Below are positions 1 through 12,938 of a stretch of DNA of 64,000 nucleotides, one piece after another. The DNA is from Kribbella solani (GTDB taxonomy: Bacteria; Actinomycetota; Actinomycetes; Propionibacteriales; Kribbellaceae). Position numbers and translations under genes: made by a program. The stretch covers positions 3,782,001 through 3,846,000 of the forward strand of contig NZ_JACHNF010000001.1 in NCBI RefSeq assembly GCF_014205295.1, written 5' to 3'. Every line of letters starts with the position of its first letter. Within the stretch, counting starts at the first letter, position 1. The notes under the pieces were generated by a model. The model saw nothing but the letters and a program-made list of their open reading frames with translations, was not told the DNA's origin and did no database searches.

Positions 1-1
1 C

Positions 2-1189
2 GCCGGGCAGACGGTGGTACACCTCGGCTTCGGCGAGGCCGGGCTCCCGGTGCTCCCAGCAGTGGCCGACGTACTGCGCGCGGCGGCGGACCAGAACGCG
101 TACGGCCCGGTGCTCGGGTCGGCGTCCGCACGGCAAGCAGCCGCCGGGTACTTCGACCGCCGCGACTTGCCCACGGACGCCGGCCAAATCATCTTCGCCC
201 CTGGCAGCAAAGCCTTGCTGTACGGCGTTCTGGCCGCCCTCCCCGGTGATCTCGTCCTCCCGACCCCATCCTGGGTCACGTACGCGGCGCAGGCCGCACT
301 GACCGGGAAACGCACCATCCCGGTACCGATCCCCGCCGACGCGGGCGGCGTACCAGACCCGGCCCAACTCGAAGCAGCGCTGCACACCGCCCGCGCGAAC
401 GGCGCCGACCCGAAGATCCTCGTCCTGACCCTTCCGGACAATCCGACCGGTACGGCGGCCGGCGCGGATCTGGTCAAGCAGGTCACCGAGCTCGCCGCCC
501 GCGAGGACCTGGTCATCCTGTCCGACGAGATCTACCGCGAGCTCACCCACCACCCCGAGGACCACGTCAGTCCCGCGGCGCTGCTCCCCGAACGAACCGT
601 CGTCACGTCGGGCCTGAGCAAGAGCATGGCCCTCGGCGGCTGGCGGATCGGCTTCGCCCGCATCCCCGATGGTCCACTCGGCACCACGCTCACCGATCAC
701 TTGATCGGCATCGCCAGTGAAGTCTGGTCCAGCCTCGCCATGCCGATGCAGGCAGCCGCCGAGTACGTACTGTCCGAACCAGCCGAGGTCACCGATCGCA
801 TCACTCGCAGTCGTCACCTCCATGCGGCGGTCGCGCATGCGGTACATGACATCTTCCGAAGCGCGGGCGCCACGTGCCGTACGCCCAACGCGGCCTTCTA
901 TCTCTATCCCGATCTGGAACCGCTGCGCCCACAACTGGAGTCGGCCGGCATCACCACCGCCGAGCAGTTGTCGACGCACCTCCTGGATCAGCACGGCGTG
1001 GCCGTTCTCGCGGGCTCCCACTTCGGCGACGACCCGAGCGCGTACCGCTTCCGCGTCGCCACCTCCCTGCTCTACGGCAGCACTGATGACCAACGCATCC
1101 AGGCGCTCGCCGCCGACGATCCGGCCGGGCTGCCGTGGATCGCCGCCCAGCTCGACCAGCTCCGGCAGGGCCTGCATCAGTTGACCTGA
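2..1189 (+). CDS. PLP-dependent class I/II aminotransferase, 5' end cut by window
   Basis: Fold-type I aminotransferase, expected to move an amino group between an amino acid and a 2-oxo acid in the cytoplasm. Visible family marks are the DNPTG segment, SDEIY, and the Schiff-base lysine in SGLSKSMALGGWRIGF (about residue 203 counted from the GTG at 14). The frame is open to the left edge and the first residues, HLGFGEAGLPV, normally lie a little inside such proteins, so the true start is probably just outside the window. Substrate cannot be read from the sequence. About 390 residues are present, close to full length. Confidence 0.85.
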   Translation, partial: AGQTVVHLGFGEAGLPVLPAVADVLRAAADQNAYGPVLGSASARQAAAGYFDRRDLPTDAGQIIFAPGSKALLYGVLAALPGDLVLPTPSWVTYAAQAALTGKRTIPVPIPADAGGVPDPAQLEAALHTARANGADPKILVLTLPDNPTGTAAGADLVKQVTELAAREDLVILSDEIYRELTHHPEDHVSPAALLPERTVVTSGLSKSMALGGWRIGFARIPDGPLGTTLTDHLIGIASEVWSSLAMPMQAAAEYVLSEPAEVTDRITRSRHLHAAVAHAVHDIFRSAGATCRTPNAAFYLYPDLEPLRPQLESAGITTAEQLSTHLLDQHGVAVLAGSHFGDDPSAYRFRVATSLLYGSTDDQRIQALAADDPAGLPWIAAQLDQLRQGLHQLT

Positions 1190-1268
1190 CTGTGTGTCAC
1201 CACTCGCCTCCGGCTTCAATACCACTTACAGTTCTGGTACGCCCAAACCCACCGCGTTGGGAGCGTCG

Positions 1269-1919
1269 ATGACTGTGCATGGGGATCACGCAGCGCAAAC
1301 GCCGGCCGATTGGGTGCCGGTCGAGCATCGGCTGTTCGGGCTGGATCGGCGGACGTTCGCGGCCGGGTTCACCGCGCTCGCCATCGCGCTCGTACTGATC
1401 TACGGATTCCAAGGACTGAACGTCGCGATCCCCTGGCACAACGAGATCAAGGCCGGGCAGGTCCTCGACCTCGGTGACGGCGCGACCGCGGTACCGCCGG
1501 TCGGCTGGCAGCTCGAACACGGGACGCTGGTGGGCGGCGCGGGCGCGATCCCGACCGCGTTGCAGGTACTGCTCGCGTCCGGCGGCGCGACCATCGAAGC
1601 CGACGGCACGACGTACGACGGACCGGCCGCCGCGTTCCTCGACCAGGTCCAGAAATCGGAGGGCGCGTCCGCGAACGTCGGCGGCTCACGCGGATCGTTG
1701 ACGACCGCGGCCGGGCTGGTCGGCGTGGTGCAGAGCAGCACCGGGCCGGGTGGTGACGCGATCGATGTCGCGTTCAAGATGGCGGTCGGTCCGGCGGACG
1801 TGGTCGAGTCGGCGCCCGCGTTGCTGGTCCGAATCCGCACGGCGGCCGGACAGTTCGAACGGTACGAGGACGAGGTGGCCGCGTTCCTGCGCAGCATCAA
1901 GCCGGGAACGGCATCATGA
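1269..1919 (+). CDS. Unrecognised single-span membrane protein upstream of PrsW
   Basis: About 216 residues with one hydrophobic helix near residues 37-57, followed by an Ala/Gly/Val-rich, probably extracytoplasmic, domain without cysteines. I chose the ATG at 1269 because GGGAG lies at 1259-1263, six bases upstream; an in-frame start at 1194 would add a residue stretch with no ribosome site. The stop overlaps the next start (ATGA), so it is probably translated with the PrsW-like protease. It may be a partner or substrate of that protease; this is inferred from position only. Confidence 0.6.
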   Translation: MTVHGDHAAQTPADWVPVEHRLFGLDRRTFAAGFTALAIALVLIYGFQGLNVAIPWHNEIKAGQVLDLGDGATAVPPVGWQLEHGTLVGGAGAIPTALQVLLASGGATIEADGTTYDGPAAAFLDQVQKSEGASANVGGSRGSLTTAAGLVGVVQSSTGPGGDAIDVAFKMAVGPADVVESAPALLVRIRTAAGQFERYEDEVAAFLRSIKPGTAS

Positions 1920-3067
1920 CCGCCGAACCCGAGCTGAAAGTCGCGCAACGACAGGCGATCCACGCCTCCGGCTGGGGTCAGCCGTTCCGGTTCCTGCAGC
2001 CGCACAACCTGGCCTTCTGGGTGTACCTGCTGGGCGTCGGCGGCGGCACGCTGACCATGCTGCAGTACTTCAGCTCGGGCGCGGAGTTCTACTCGTCCGC
2101 GTTGACCGGCGGCATCGTGCTGTTCGGTCTGTACCTGGTGCCGTGGCTGTTGCTGCTGCGGCACCAGAACCGGTTCACCGCGCAACCGGCGTCGCTGCTC
2201 GCGACCGGGTTCATCTGGGGCGGGATCGCCGCCACGTTCTGGATCGCGCTGCCGGCCAACAACGCACTGCTGGCGATCTGGACCAAGGTCGGCGGCACGT
2301 CGTTCGCGCAGAACTGGGCCGCCGGACTGACCGCGCCGATCAACGAGGAGTTCAGCAAGGCGATCGGGCTGGTGCTGCTGATCGGGCTCGCGCCGCGCCT
2401 GGTCCGGAGCGCGTACGACGGCTTCATCATCGGTGCGTACATCGGGCTCGGCTTCCAGGTCTTCGAGGACGTGCTGTACGTCTACAACGGCGCGACCCAG
2501 GTGTACGGCGTCGATCAACTCGGGTCATCGCTCAAGATGTTCCTGATTCGCGGCGCGGCCGGCATCGTGTCGCACGCCCTGTTCAGCGCGATCTTCTGCG
2601 CCGGCCTGATGTGGATTCTCGGCCGCAGCGGTGAACGAAAGCTCCTTCGCGGCGTACTGACGATGCTCGCCGCGATGGTCTTCCACGGCGCCTGGGACGA
2701 CATGGGCGGTCTCAGCAACGGCTCCGCCCTGCGTTCGATCGTGTTTCCGTTCCTGATCGCGCTGATCGAGCTCAGCGCACTGTTCTACGTGCTCCGGCAC
2801 GCGGCGAGTCAGGAACGGTCCTGGATTCGTGAGCTGCTCGCGCCCGAAGTCGAAGCCGGCATCGTGGACCCGCCACTGCTGGATGCGGTCAGCGGCCTGC
2901 GGGCGGATCGGAAGAAGTACCGCAAACTCCTCCGCGACCGGGCGCGGGCCCGGCACACCGTCGAAGCCGCCAGCGACCTGGCGCGCGAGATCGCCAAGGC
3001 CGACGGCGCCGACACCCGGCGGGTCGACCACGCCCGCGCCGAGCTCCGCCGCCTCCGCGGCGCATGA
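1916..3067 (+). CDS. PrsW family intramembrane metalloprotease
   Basis: Polytopic membrane protein of 383 residues with all three PrsW motifs: EEFSK at 144-148, FEDVLY at about 183, and HGAWDD at about 257. In Bacillus, PrsW performs site-1 cleavage of an anti-sigma factor; the actinobacterial members are mostly uncharacterised. About eight membrane helices are followed by a charged tail of roughly 80 residues rich in Arg, Ala and Asp. It overlaps the preceding membrane-protein gene by four bases. No anti-sigma gene is adjacent, so its substrate is unknown. Confidence 0.85.
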   Translation: MTAEPELKVAQRQAIHASGWGQPFRFLQPHNLAFWVYLLGVGGGTLTMLQYFSSGAEFYSSALTGGIVLFGLYLVPWLLLLRHQNRFTAQPASLLATGFIWGGIAATFWIALPANNALLAIWTKVGGTSFAQNWAAGLTAPINEEFSKAIGLVLLIGLAPRLVRSAYDGFIIGAYIGLGFQVFEDVLYVYNGATQVYGVDQLGSSLKMFLIRGAAGIVSHALFSAIFCAGLMWILGRSGERKLLRGVLTMLAAMVFHGAWDDMGGLSNGSALRSIVFPFLIALIELSALFYVLRHAASQERSWIRELLAPEVEAGIVDPPLLDAVSGLRADRKKYRKLLRDRARARHTVEAASDLAREIAKADGADTRRVDHARAELRRLRGA

Positions 3068-3220
3068 CGGTGCCGCGATCCTGACGTTGTACCGCAGAAC
3101 TAGCAATTATGGAATAGGGCTTACAAAACTGTGATCGGAGCTGCGCCTGGGTTGATCATTTTCGACAGAACTGCTCAGTCTGCTCTTGCCCCGGCCGATT
3201 TCTCGGGGTGAGATAGGCAG

Positions 3221-4426
3221 ATGACGGACACGCGCGCCCCCGAGGCGGTGGAAGGACAGGGCTTCTCCTGGCGCCCGTTGCTCTGGCTCGCGGTCGCGAC
3301 CTTCTCGATGGGCATCGACGGGTACGTACTGGCCGGCCTGCTGCCGCAGATCGCCGGTGACCTGCACGTCAGCGCGGCCGCCGCCGGGCAGCTGATGTCG
3401 GTGTTCGCGCTCACCGCCGCGATCGCCGGCCCGGTGTTCGGCACACTGACCTCCCGCTGGGAACGCCGTACGACGATCGCCCTCGCGCTTGCCGTGTTCG
3501 TCCTCGGCAACGTGATCGTCGCCGTCGCCACCAACTACCCGATCGCGCTCAGCGGCCGGGTCATCGCCGCGCTCGGCGGCAGCCTGCTGAACGCGGCAGT
3601 CGTCGCGTACGCGCTGGCGCTCACCCCGGTCGCGCACCACGGCAAGGCGTTGTCGTTCGTCCTCGGTGGATGGATGACGGCGACCGCGCTCGGCGTACCC
3701 GTCGGCCTGATCCTCGGTCAGTCCAGCTGGCGGTTCCCGATGATCCTGGTCGCGATCGTCGGCACCAGCGCACTGATCGGCATCCTGCTCCGGCTGCCCA
3801 AGTTGCATCTGCCCGGCGGTACGCTCGCCGACCGGATCCGGCCGCTCGGCCAACCGCGACTGGTGGCCGGCCTCTTCGTCAGCTCCGGCATCCTGTGCAG
3901 CAGTTACGCGTGTTTCACGTACGCGACCCTGATCCTCGGACCGCACTTCCACGAGCACTGGGCGATGATCGTGATCATGTTCGGGTACGGCGTGGCGAGC
4001 ATGGCCGGGAACGCGATCACCGGCCGGCTGGTCGACCGGTTCAGCGCGATCCGGGTACTGACCGTGATCCTCACCGGTCTGCTGCTGAACGCGATTCTCG
4101 GCATGGTCGCGCTGATGCTCGCGCCGGCGGTCGTCGCGGCGGTGTGGGGCCTGGTCTGGTTCTTCTCCGCCGGCGTCGGCAACGGCGGTGCCGCCGTACC
4201 GCAGCAGGCCCGGCTCGCGTCACTCGCACCGGACTCGGCCGCGATCGTGATCGCGCTGAACGGAAGCGCGATCTCGCTCGGCGGCGCGCTCGGCAGCGGT
4301 CTCGGCGGCGTCGCCCTGACCGCCGGCGCGGCACCGAACGGCCTGCTCGGCGTGTCCGCCGTCATCCTGGCGCTCACCGTCCTGCTACACCTACTCGTCT
4401 CCCGGACCAAGCCCACCACCATATAA
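3221..4426 (+). CDS. MFS transporter, DHA1 (AraJ/PbuE-like) type
   Basis: A 401-residue protein with twelve predicted membrane helices and a typical DHA1 beginning (LPQIAGDLHVSAAAAGQLMSVFAL). The motif A loop is GTLTSRWERRTT. Family members export sugars, purines or drugs by proton antiport. A purine-rich GGGGTGAGA sits before the ATG. The hydroxyacid dehydrogenase gene begins eight bases after the stop, so the two probably share a transcript. The 150-base gap upstream (3068-3220) holds no gene and should contain the promoter. Confidence 0.85.
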   Translation: MTDTRAPEAVEGQGFSWRPLLWLAVATFSMGIDGYVLAGLLPQIAGDLHVSAAAAGQLMSVFALTAAIAGPVFGTLTSRWERRTTIALALAVFVLGNVIVAVATNYPIALSGRVIAALGGSLLNAAVVAYALALTPVAHHGKALSFVLGGWMTATALGVPVGLILGQSSWRFPMILVAIVGTSALIGILLRLPKLHLPGGTLADRIRPLGQPRLVAGLFVSSGILCSSYACFTYATLILGPHFHEHWAMIVIMFGYGVASMAGNAITGRLVDRFSAIRVLTVILTGLLLNAILGMVALMLAPAVVAAVWGLVWFFSAGVGNGGAAVPQQARLASLAPDSAAIVIALNGSAISLGGALGSGLGGVALTAGAAPNGLLGVSAVILALTVLLHLLVSRTKPTTI

Positions 4427-4433
4427 TTCGGCC

Positions 4434-5507
4434 ATGACCGAAAACCAGTCAGAGGCGAAGCCGGCGGACGCGGTCGTTCGGGTTGTGTTGGCGGCTTCGC
4501 CGTCGTTTCGGGAGATGGTGTTTGCGGCGGGGAGCATGGATCGGCTCTCTGCGGTCGGCGAAGTTGTCTTACTCGATGATCCGGGTGATGCAGACGCTTT
4601 GATGGCCGCGCTGCCCGGGGCCGATGTGCTGATCACGTCCTGGGGTGCGACTCCCCTCACCGCCGAGGTGCTCACGCCCGCCAACCGCCTGCAGTTGATC
4701 GCGCACGCCGCATCCTCGGTGAAGCACTTCATCACCGACGAGGTTTTCCGGCGCGGCATTCGGGTGACTCAGGCCGGCCAGGCGATGGCGCGACCTGTGG
4801 CTGAGGTGTCGCTCGCCTTCACGCTGAGCATGCTGCACCGCATCCATCGCTTCAACCACACCATGCACGCGGGCGGCTGGCGCGAAGAGGCGATCGCGCC
4901 TACTTCCACAGGCACCACCGCGGGTACGAGCGACGTCGTGCTCGCCCAACATGGCCTGGCCGGGTCGCGGATCGGCGTGGTGGGTGCCTCGCGGACCGGC
5001 CTTGAATACATCCGGATGCTGGTCGCGCTCGGCGCGGACATCGCCGTCTACGACCCGTACCTGACCAACGAACGCGCGGCAGGGCTGGGCGTACGCACAA
5101 CCACCCTCGACGAACTGCTCCGTACGAGCCGAGTCGTTGCACTCCACGCGCCGACGTTGCCCGAGACCCGGCACATGATCGGCGCGCGGGAGCTCGCGCT
5201 GATGCCGGACGGCGCGGCCCTCGTCAACACCGCCCGCTCGTGGTTGGTCGACACCGCCGCACTCCTCGCCGAGCTCCGATCTGGCCGGATCGACGCCGCC
5301 CTGGATGTCTTCGACGAGGAGCCTCTCCCCGCGGACGATCCGGTGCGTACGCTCCCCAACGTCCTGCTCACCCCACACCGCGCCGCCGGCACCGTCGAGT
5401 GCTACTTCGAGATGGGCGAACTCACCGCCGCCGAAGTAGAACGGTTCAGCACCGGCCAACCGCTCCACCACGAACTGACCCGATCCACCCTCGCCCACAT
5501 GGCCTGA
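4434..5507 (+). CDS. D-2-hydroxyacid dehydrogenase family protein
   Basis: NAD-dependent dehydrogenase of the phosphoglycerate/formate dehydrogenase superfamily, 357 residues. The nucleotide-binding loop is visible as GVVGASRTG; the catalytic region includes NTARSWLVDTAALL, the Glu of DVFDEEPLPADDPV and the His of LLTPHRAAG. It should reduce a 2-oxo acid or oxidise a D-2-hydroxyacid in the cytoplasm. Substrate is not evident. It follows an MFS gene by eight bases, which suggests handling of an imported or exported organic acid. Confidence 0.8.
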   Translation: MTENQSEAKPADAVVRVVLAASPSFREMVFAAGSMDRLSAVGEVVLLDDPGDADALMAALPGADVLITSWGATPLTAEVLTPANRLQLIAHAASSVKHFITDEVFRRGIRVTQAGQAMARPVAEVSLAFTLSMLHRIHRFNHTMHAGGWREEAIAPTSTGTTAGTSDVVLAQHGLAGSRIGVVGASRTGLEYIRMLVALGADIAVYDPYLTNERAAGLGVRTTTLDELLRTSRVVALHAPTLPETRHMIGARELALMPDGAALVNTARSWLVDTAALLAELRSGRIDAALDVFDEEPLPADDPVRTLPNVLLTPHRAAGTVECYFEMGELTAAEVERFSTGQPLHHELTRSTLAHMA

Positions 5508-5524
5508 CCCGGTACGCTCCCGGC

Positions 5525-5965
5525 ATGGCGGAGGCGGCGGCTGAGGTACGGGATCGGGTGCAGGACAGTTTCGAGCGGCAGGGACTGATGGAGCACCTGG
5601 GCGCGCGGATCTCGTACATCGGGCCTGGTGAAGTGCGGATCGTGCTCCCGAGCAGGCCCGAAGTGACGCAGCAGCACGGGTACTTCCACGCCGGCGCGAC
5701 CAGTTCGATCGCGGACAGTGCCGGTGGGTACGCCGCGTTCACGCTCTTCCCGGCCGGTACTTCGGTGCTGACCGTCGAGTTCAAGATCAACCTGCTGGCG
5801 CCGGCCGAAGGCGATCACCTGGAAGCGGTCGGGACCGTAATCAAGCCGGGGCGGACGCTGACGATCTGCCGGCTCGAAGTTTTCGGTGTCACTCGTGAGC
5901 ACCGCACCCTGGTCGCAGCCGGCCAGCAAACGCTGATCCAGGTGGAGGCGCGGCCCGAACGCTGA
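5525..5965 (+). CDS. PaaI family hotdog thioesterase
   Basis: A 146-residue single hotdog domain. GYFHAGATSSIADSAGGYAA is the PaaI/YbgC-like active-site helix, with the His and the following acidic Asp in the expected positions. Such enzymes hydrolyse acyl-CoA thioesters, often of phenylacetate or other aromatic acids. Start is the ATG at 5525, 17 bases after the preceding stop, so co-transcription with the dehydrogenase is likely. Confidence 0.8.
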   Translation: MAEAAAEVRDRVQDSFERQGLMEHLGARISYIGPGEVRIVLPSRPEVTQQHGYFHAGATSSIADSAGGYAAFTLFPAGTSVLTVEFKINLLAPAEGDHLEAVGTVIKPGRTLTICRLEVFGVTREHRTLVAAGQQTLIQVEARPER

Positions 5966-5984
5966 AAGTCGTTCAGACAAGCCC

Positions 5985-6014
5985 TTGACTCAACCCGCGA
6001 TTGGGCGATTACTC
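5985..6014 (+). promoter_or_regulatory. Candidate promoter of the encapsulin/geosmin operon
   Basis: TTGACT at 5985-5990 and a weak -10 region (ATTACT at 6008-6013, or TACTCT at 6010-6015) with 17-19 base spacing. It lies in the only sizeable non-coding gap before the EshA-like gene and about 240 bases upstream of its start, so the transcript would have a long leader. Sequence match only. Confidence 0.35.
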
Positions 6015-6256
6015 TAGGTGAGGTAAGCCGAGGGCTGGATGCGGGCGAACTGGGGATCGCCAACCGAGCTGTCCAGGCCGATCGATCCGCTGTCTTCTCG
6101 TACCTTCGCAGTACTTTTCGTACCTTTCGCACTTTCACAGGCCGGGCAATGCCGTGTCCGGCCGGGGGACGCTGCCCGTACGCCGACGTGCGCCCGGGCT
6201 CTTGCAGGGGCGCTGACGCGCGCCTGAAATCCGAATCGAAACGGTGGTGTGTTCGC

Positions 6257-7681
6257 ATGACCTTGACCGATTCCGGCACCGAAGCCAACGGCCGGCAACC
6301 GCAGAGCCAGGCGCAGCTCAGCCTCGGCACCGCGGCCGCCCGCAACCTGGCCACGACCACCAAGTCCGAACCACAGATGCAGGGCATCACCTCGCGGTGG
6401 TTGCTCAAACTGCTGCCCTGGGTGGAGGCGAAGGGCGGCGCGTACCGGGTGAACCGCCGGCTGAGCTACTCGGTCGGCGACGGCCGCGTCACCTTCACCA
6501 CCACCGGCGCGCGGATCCGGGTCATCCCGCAGGAGTTGTGCGAGCTGGGCATGTTGCGCAGTTTCGACGACGTGGAAGTACTGTCCGCGCTGGCGGATCG
6601 CTTTGTGCAGCAGGAGTTCCAGCCCGGCGACGTGATCGTCGAGCGTGGTCGTCCGGCCGATCAGATCTGCCTGGTCGCGCATGGCAAGGTGAACAAGATC
6701 GGCGTCGGGAAATACGGTGACGAGACCGTACTGGAGACGCTCGTCGACGGCGATCACTTTACCTACAAGGCGATTCTGGAGTCGGACGACTTCTGGGACT
6801 TCACCGTCAAGGCGATCACGCCGGTCACGCTGCTGACGTTGTCACAGGCATCGTTCGAGGAACTCGTCTCGCAGTCCGATCCGCTGCGTACGCACATCGA
6901 GCAGTTCCGCAACAGTCCGCGGCGATCGGAGAACGAGCACGGCGAGGCGGCGATCGAGCTGGCGGCCGGGCACGAAGGTGAATCCGATCTGCCCGGGACG
7001 TACGTCGACTACGAGACGACCCCACGCGAGTACGAGCTGAGCGTCGCGCAGACCGTGCTGCGGGTGCACAGCCGGGTCGCGGATCTCTACAACCAGCCGA
7101 TGGACCAGACCGAGCAGCAGCTGCGGCTGACCATCGAGGCCCTGCGCGAACGGCAGGAGCACGAGCTGATCAACAACCGCGAGTTCGGCCTGCTGCACAA
7201 CGCGGATCTGAGCATGCGCATCCCCACCCGCAGCGGTCCGCCGACGCCGGGTGACCTGGACGAGCTGCTCAGCCTGGTCTGGAAGGAGCCGGCCTTCTTC
7301 CTCGCCCATCCGCGATCGATCGCGGCGTTCGGCCGGGAGTGCACCCGGGCCGGGATCTACCCGGACACGATCGACGTCGGCGGGCACCGGCTGCCGGCCT
7401 GGCGTGGTATACCAATCTTCCCGTGCAACAAGCTCGGGATCAGCCAGACCCGGACCAGCTCGATCATGCTGATGCGGACCGGCGAGGACACCCAGGGCGT
7501 GATCGGTCTGCACCAGACCGGACTCCCGGACGAGTACGAGCCGGGGCTGTCGGTGCGGTTCATGAACATCACCGAGAAGGCGATCATCAACTATCTGGTC
7601 AGCGCGTACTACTCGACGGCGGTTCTGGTGCCGGACGCGCTCGGGATTTTGGAGGGCGTGGAGATAGGCCGCGAGGGCTGA
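6257..7681 (+). CDS. EshA-like Family 2B encapsulin shell protein, copy 1 (cyclic-nucleotide-binding-like domain)
   Basis: Structural protein of 474 residues. The N-terminal arm ([23 protein letters not shown]) precedes a cyclic-nucleotide-binding-like domain at about 110-235, and then the HK97-fold shell part runs to the end ([28 protein letters not shown], [29 protein letters not shown] blocks). This is the layout of Family 2B encapsulins, whose first studied member is EshA of Streptomyces. They self-assemble into cytosolic compartments that hold terpene or prenyl enzymes. The phosphate-binding cassette lacks the classic FGE...R pattern, so nucleotide binding is doubtful. Start at ATG 6257 gives the usual family length; an upstream in-frame ATG at 6149 would add an unlike Cys/Arg-rich tail. 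Geosmin synthase begins three bases after the stop. Confidence 0.9.
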   Translation: MTLTDSGTEANGRQPQSQAQLSLGTAAARNLATTTKSEPQMQGITSRWLLKLLPWVEAKGGAYRVNRRLSYSVGDGRVTFTTTGARIRVIPQELCELGMLRSFDDVEVLSALADRFVQQEFQPGDVIVERGRPADQICLVAHGKVNKIGVGKYGDETVLETLVDGDHFTYKAILESDDFWDFTVKAITPVTLLTLSQASFEELVSQSDPLRTHIEQFRNSPRRSENEHGEAAIELAAGHEGESDLPGTYVDYETTPREYELSVAQTVLRVHSRVADLYNQPMDQTEQQLRLTIEALRERQEHELINNREFGLLHNADLSMRIPTRSGPPTPGDLDELLSLVWKEPAFFLAHPRSIAAFGRECTRAGIYPDTIDVGGHRLPAWRGIPIFPCNKLGISQTRTSSIMLMRTGEDTQGVIGLHQTGLPDEYEPGLSVRFMNITEKAIINYLVSAYYSTAVLVPDALGILEGVEIGREG

Positions 7682-11283
<3,602 letters not shown>

Positions 11284-11294
11284 GGAGCGATGCG

Positions 11295-12326
11295 ATGTCA
11301 ACTCTTCAAGGCACCCGATCGGCGGCCGACCTGCTTACCTGGAGCCGTCAACAGGTCGAGCCCGCGCTCCGGGCCGCGGTCGAAACGTTGCCCCCGGCAA
11401 CTCGGCGGATCGTGGCATACCATTTCGGCTGGGCCGACGAGGACGGGAACCCGGCACATGCCGACGGCGGAAAGGCGATCCGGCCGGCGCTGGTTCTGCT
11501 GACGGCGCAGGCCGTTGGTGGTACTGCCGAGTCCGCGTTGCCGGCTGCCGTAGCGGTCGAGCTGGTCCACAATTTCTCGTTGCTGCATGACGATGTGATG
11601 GATTGCGATACGGCTCGGCGGCATCGGGCCACGGCTTGGACGGTATTCGGGCTTGGGCCGGCGATTCTGGCCGGGGACGCGTTACTGGGGTTGTCGTTCG
11701 ACGTGCTCGTCGGCAGTGGTCATCCGGCGGCCGGCGAGGCCTGCCGGACACTCGGGGCTGCCGTGCAGGAGCTGGTCGACGGGCAACTGGCCGATGCCGA
11801 GTTCGAGACGCGGGACGATGTCACGCCGGCGGAGTGCGTGCGGATGGCGCAGTTGAAGACGGGCGCGTTGCTCGGGTGCAGCACCGCGCTCGGTGCGCTG
11901 TTCGGAGGCGGCCGGTCAGACCAAGCGGATCATTTGCGGCTGTACGGCGAGGATCTGGGTTTGGCATACCAATATGTCGACGATCTCCTCGGCATCTGGG
12001 GTGAACCTTCCGTCACCGGAAAGCCGGTCTTCTCCGACCTCCGCCGCCGCAAGAAGTCCCTGCCGGTCGTCACCGCTCTCTCTTCAGGAACCACGGCCGC
12101 GCGCGACCTGTCGACGCTCTACCACCGCGAAGGCGACCTCTCCGACACCGACCTCGCAACCGCCGCCGCCTTGATCGAAGCATCCGGCGCCCGAGCCACA
12201 AGCCAGTCCCAAGCCGACGCCCTCCTAGCCGCCGCCCTAACCGAACTAGCCACGGCCACGACCCCCAACCCCGCCACCACCGAACTAACAACCCTCGCCC
12301 ACCTAGCCACCCGCCGAACCCACTAG
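11295..12326 (+). CDS. Polyprenyl diphosphate synthase family protein
   Basis: A 343-residue trans-isoprenyl diphosphate synthase with the first Asp-rich motif DDVMD at 99-103 and a second motif DDLLG at 229-233. The second motif has Gly where the classical DDxxD has Asp, a form common in actinobacterial family members. It should condense isopentenyl diphosphate with allylic diphosphates to make farnesyl or geranylgeranyl diphosphate, which would feed the geosmin synthase. GAGGAG lies seven bases before ATG 11295. Placement right behind a shell gene fits the known Family 2B habit of carrying prenyl-chain enzymes. Chain length cannot be told by eye. Confidence 0.88.
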   Translation: MSTLQGTRSAADLLTWSRQQVEPALRAAVETLPPATRRIVAYHFGWADEDGNPAHADGGKAIRPALVLLTAQAVGGTAESALPAAVAVELVHNFSLLHDDVMDCDTARRHRATAWTVFGLGPAILAGDALLGLSFDVLVGSGHPAAGEACRTLGAAVQELVDGQLADAEFETRDDVTPAECVRMAQLKTGALLGCSTALGALFGGGRSDQADHLRLYGEDLGLAYQYVDDLLGIWGEPSVTGKPVFSDLRRRKKSLPVVTALSSGTTAARDLSTLYHREGDLSDTDLATAAALIEASGARATSQSQADALLAAALTELATATTPNPATTELTTLAHLATRRTH

Positions 12327-12381
12327 TGGGGACCCATGCCACCACCGCCACCGCCACCCCCGCGACCCCAACCCATGCGCC

Positions 12382-12813
12382 TCACACCACCACACCCCAC
12401 AACAGCAACCCCACCCACCCCGCTACCCACCGCGCTGCCGACAACCCCACCCACGCCACCGCAGCCACCGCCGCCGCACGCACCAACCACTCCACCGGCC
12501 CTCACAACCCGACTACCCCAACCAACCCCACCCACATCACCGTCGCCGCTGCGAGCAACCCCGTCAACGCCACCAGAAACAGCACCGTCGGAGGCGTCAC
12601 CAACTCCGGCAACGCCCCCGCCAACACGAACAGCCCAGTCAGCGGCAGCACCACCACAACCGCCATCACCCTCGCGACCAGCAACCACTCCGCCAGCCCC
12701 AACCACACCTCCGCCACCGACGACGCCCGCAACACACGCAACGCACAAGGCGCACGCAACGCAGGTTCCGCAGGCAGCGCAGGTGACACACGCAACTCAG
12801 CCCAAGCAGGCAC
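12382..12813 (-). pseudogene. Possible broken membrane-protein gene antisense to the ispH upstream region
   Basis: On the minus strand a GTG-started frame (12813 downward) gives two strong hydrophobic helices (around [19 protein letters not shown] and [20 protein letters not shown]). It meets TGA at 12502-12504, and then continues in the same frame with [19 protein letters not shown] and a further hydrophobic stretch to a stop at 12382. Third positions are mostly G, as in real genes here. The plus-strand frame leading into ispH is instead Pro/Thr/Ala-rich with many A-ending codons. I do not recognise the family. It may be a pseudogene, a two-part gene, or an antisense artefact of skewed composition. 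Confidence 0.3.
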
Positions 12814-12938
12814 CGCACGCTGCGCAAGTGGAGCAGGTGAAGCCGGTGGCGGACGAACCCCGGGCTGCGCAGGTGACGAACGCAGCTCGGGCTACTCAAG
12901 TGCAGCAGGGGGAGCAGGTGGAGCATGAAGGGCGGGCA

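Noticed and set aside
12336..12938. Annotating the 200-residue Pro/Thr/Ala-rich stretch as part of IspH
   Set aside because: Codon third positions are rich in A, unlike the rest of the gene, and a good ribosome site precedes ATG 12939. Kept as a finding, not as coding sequence.
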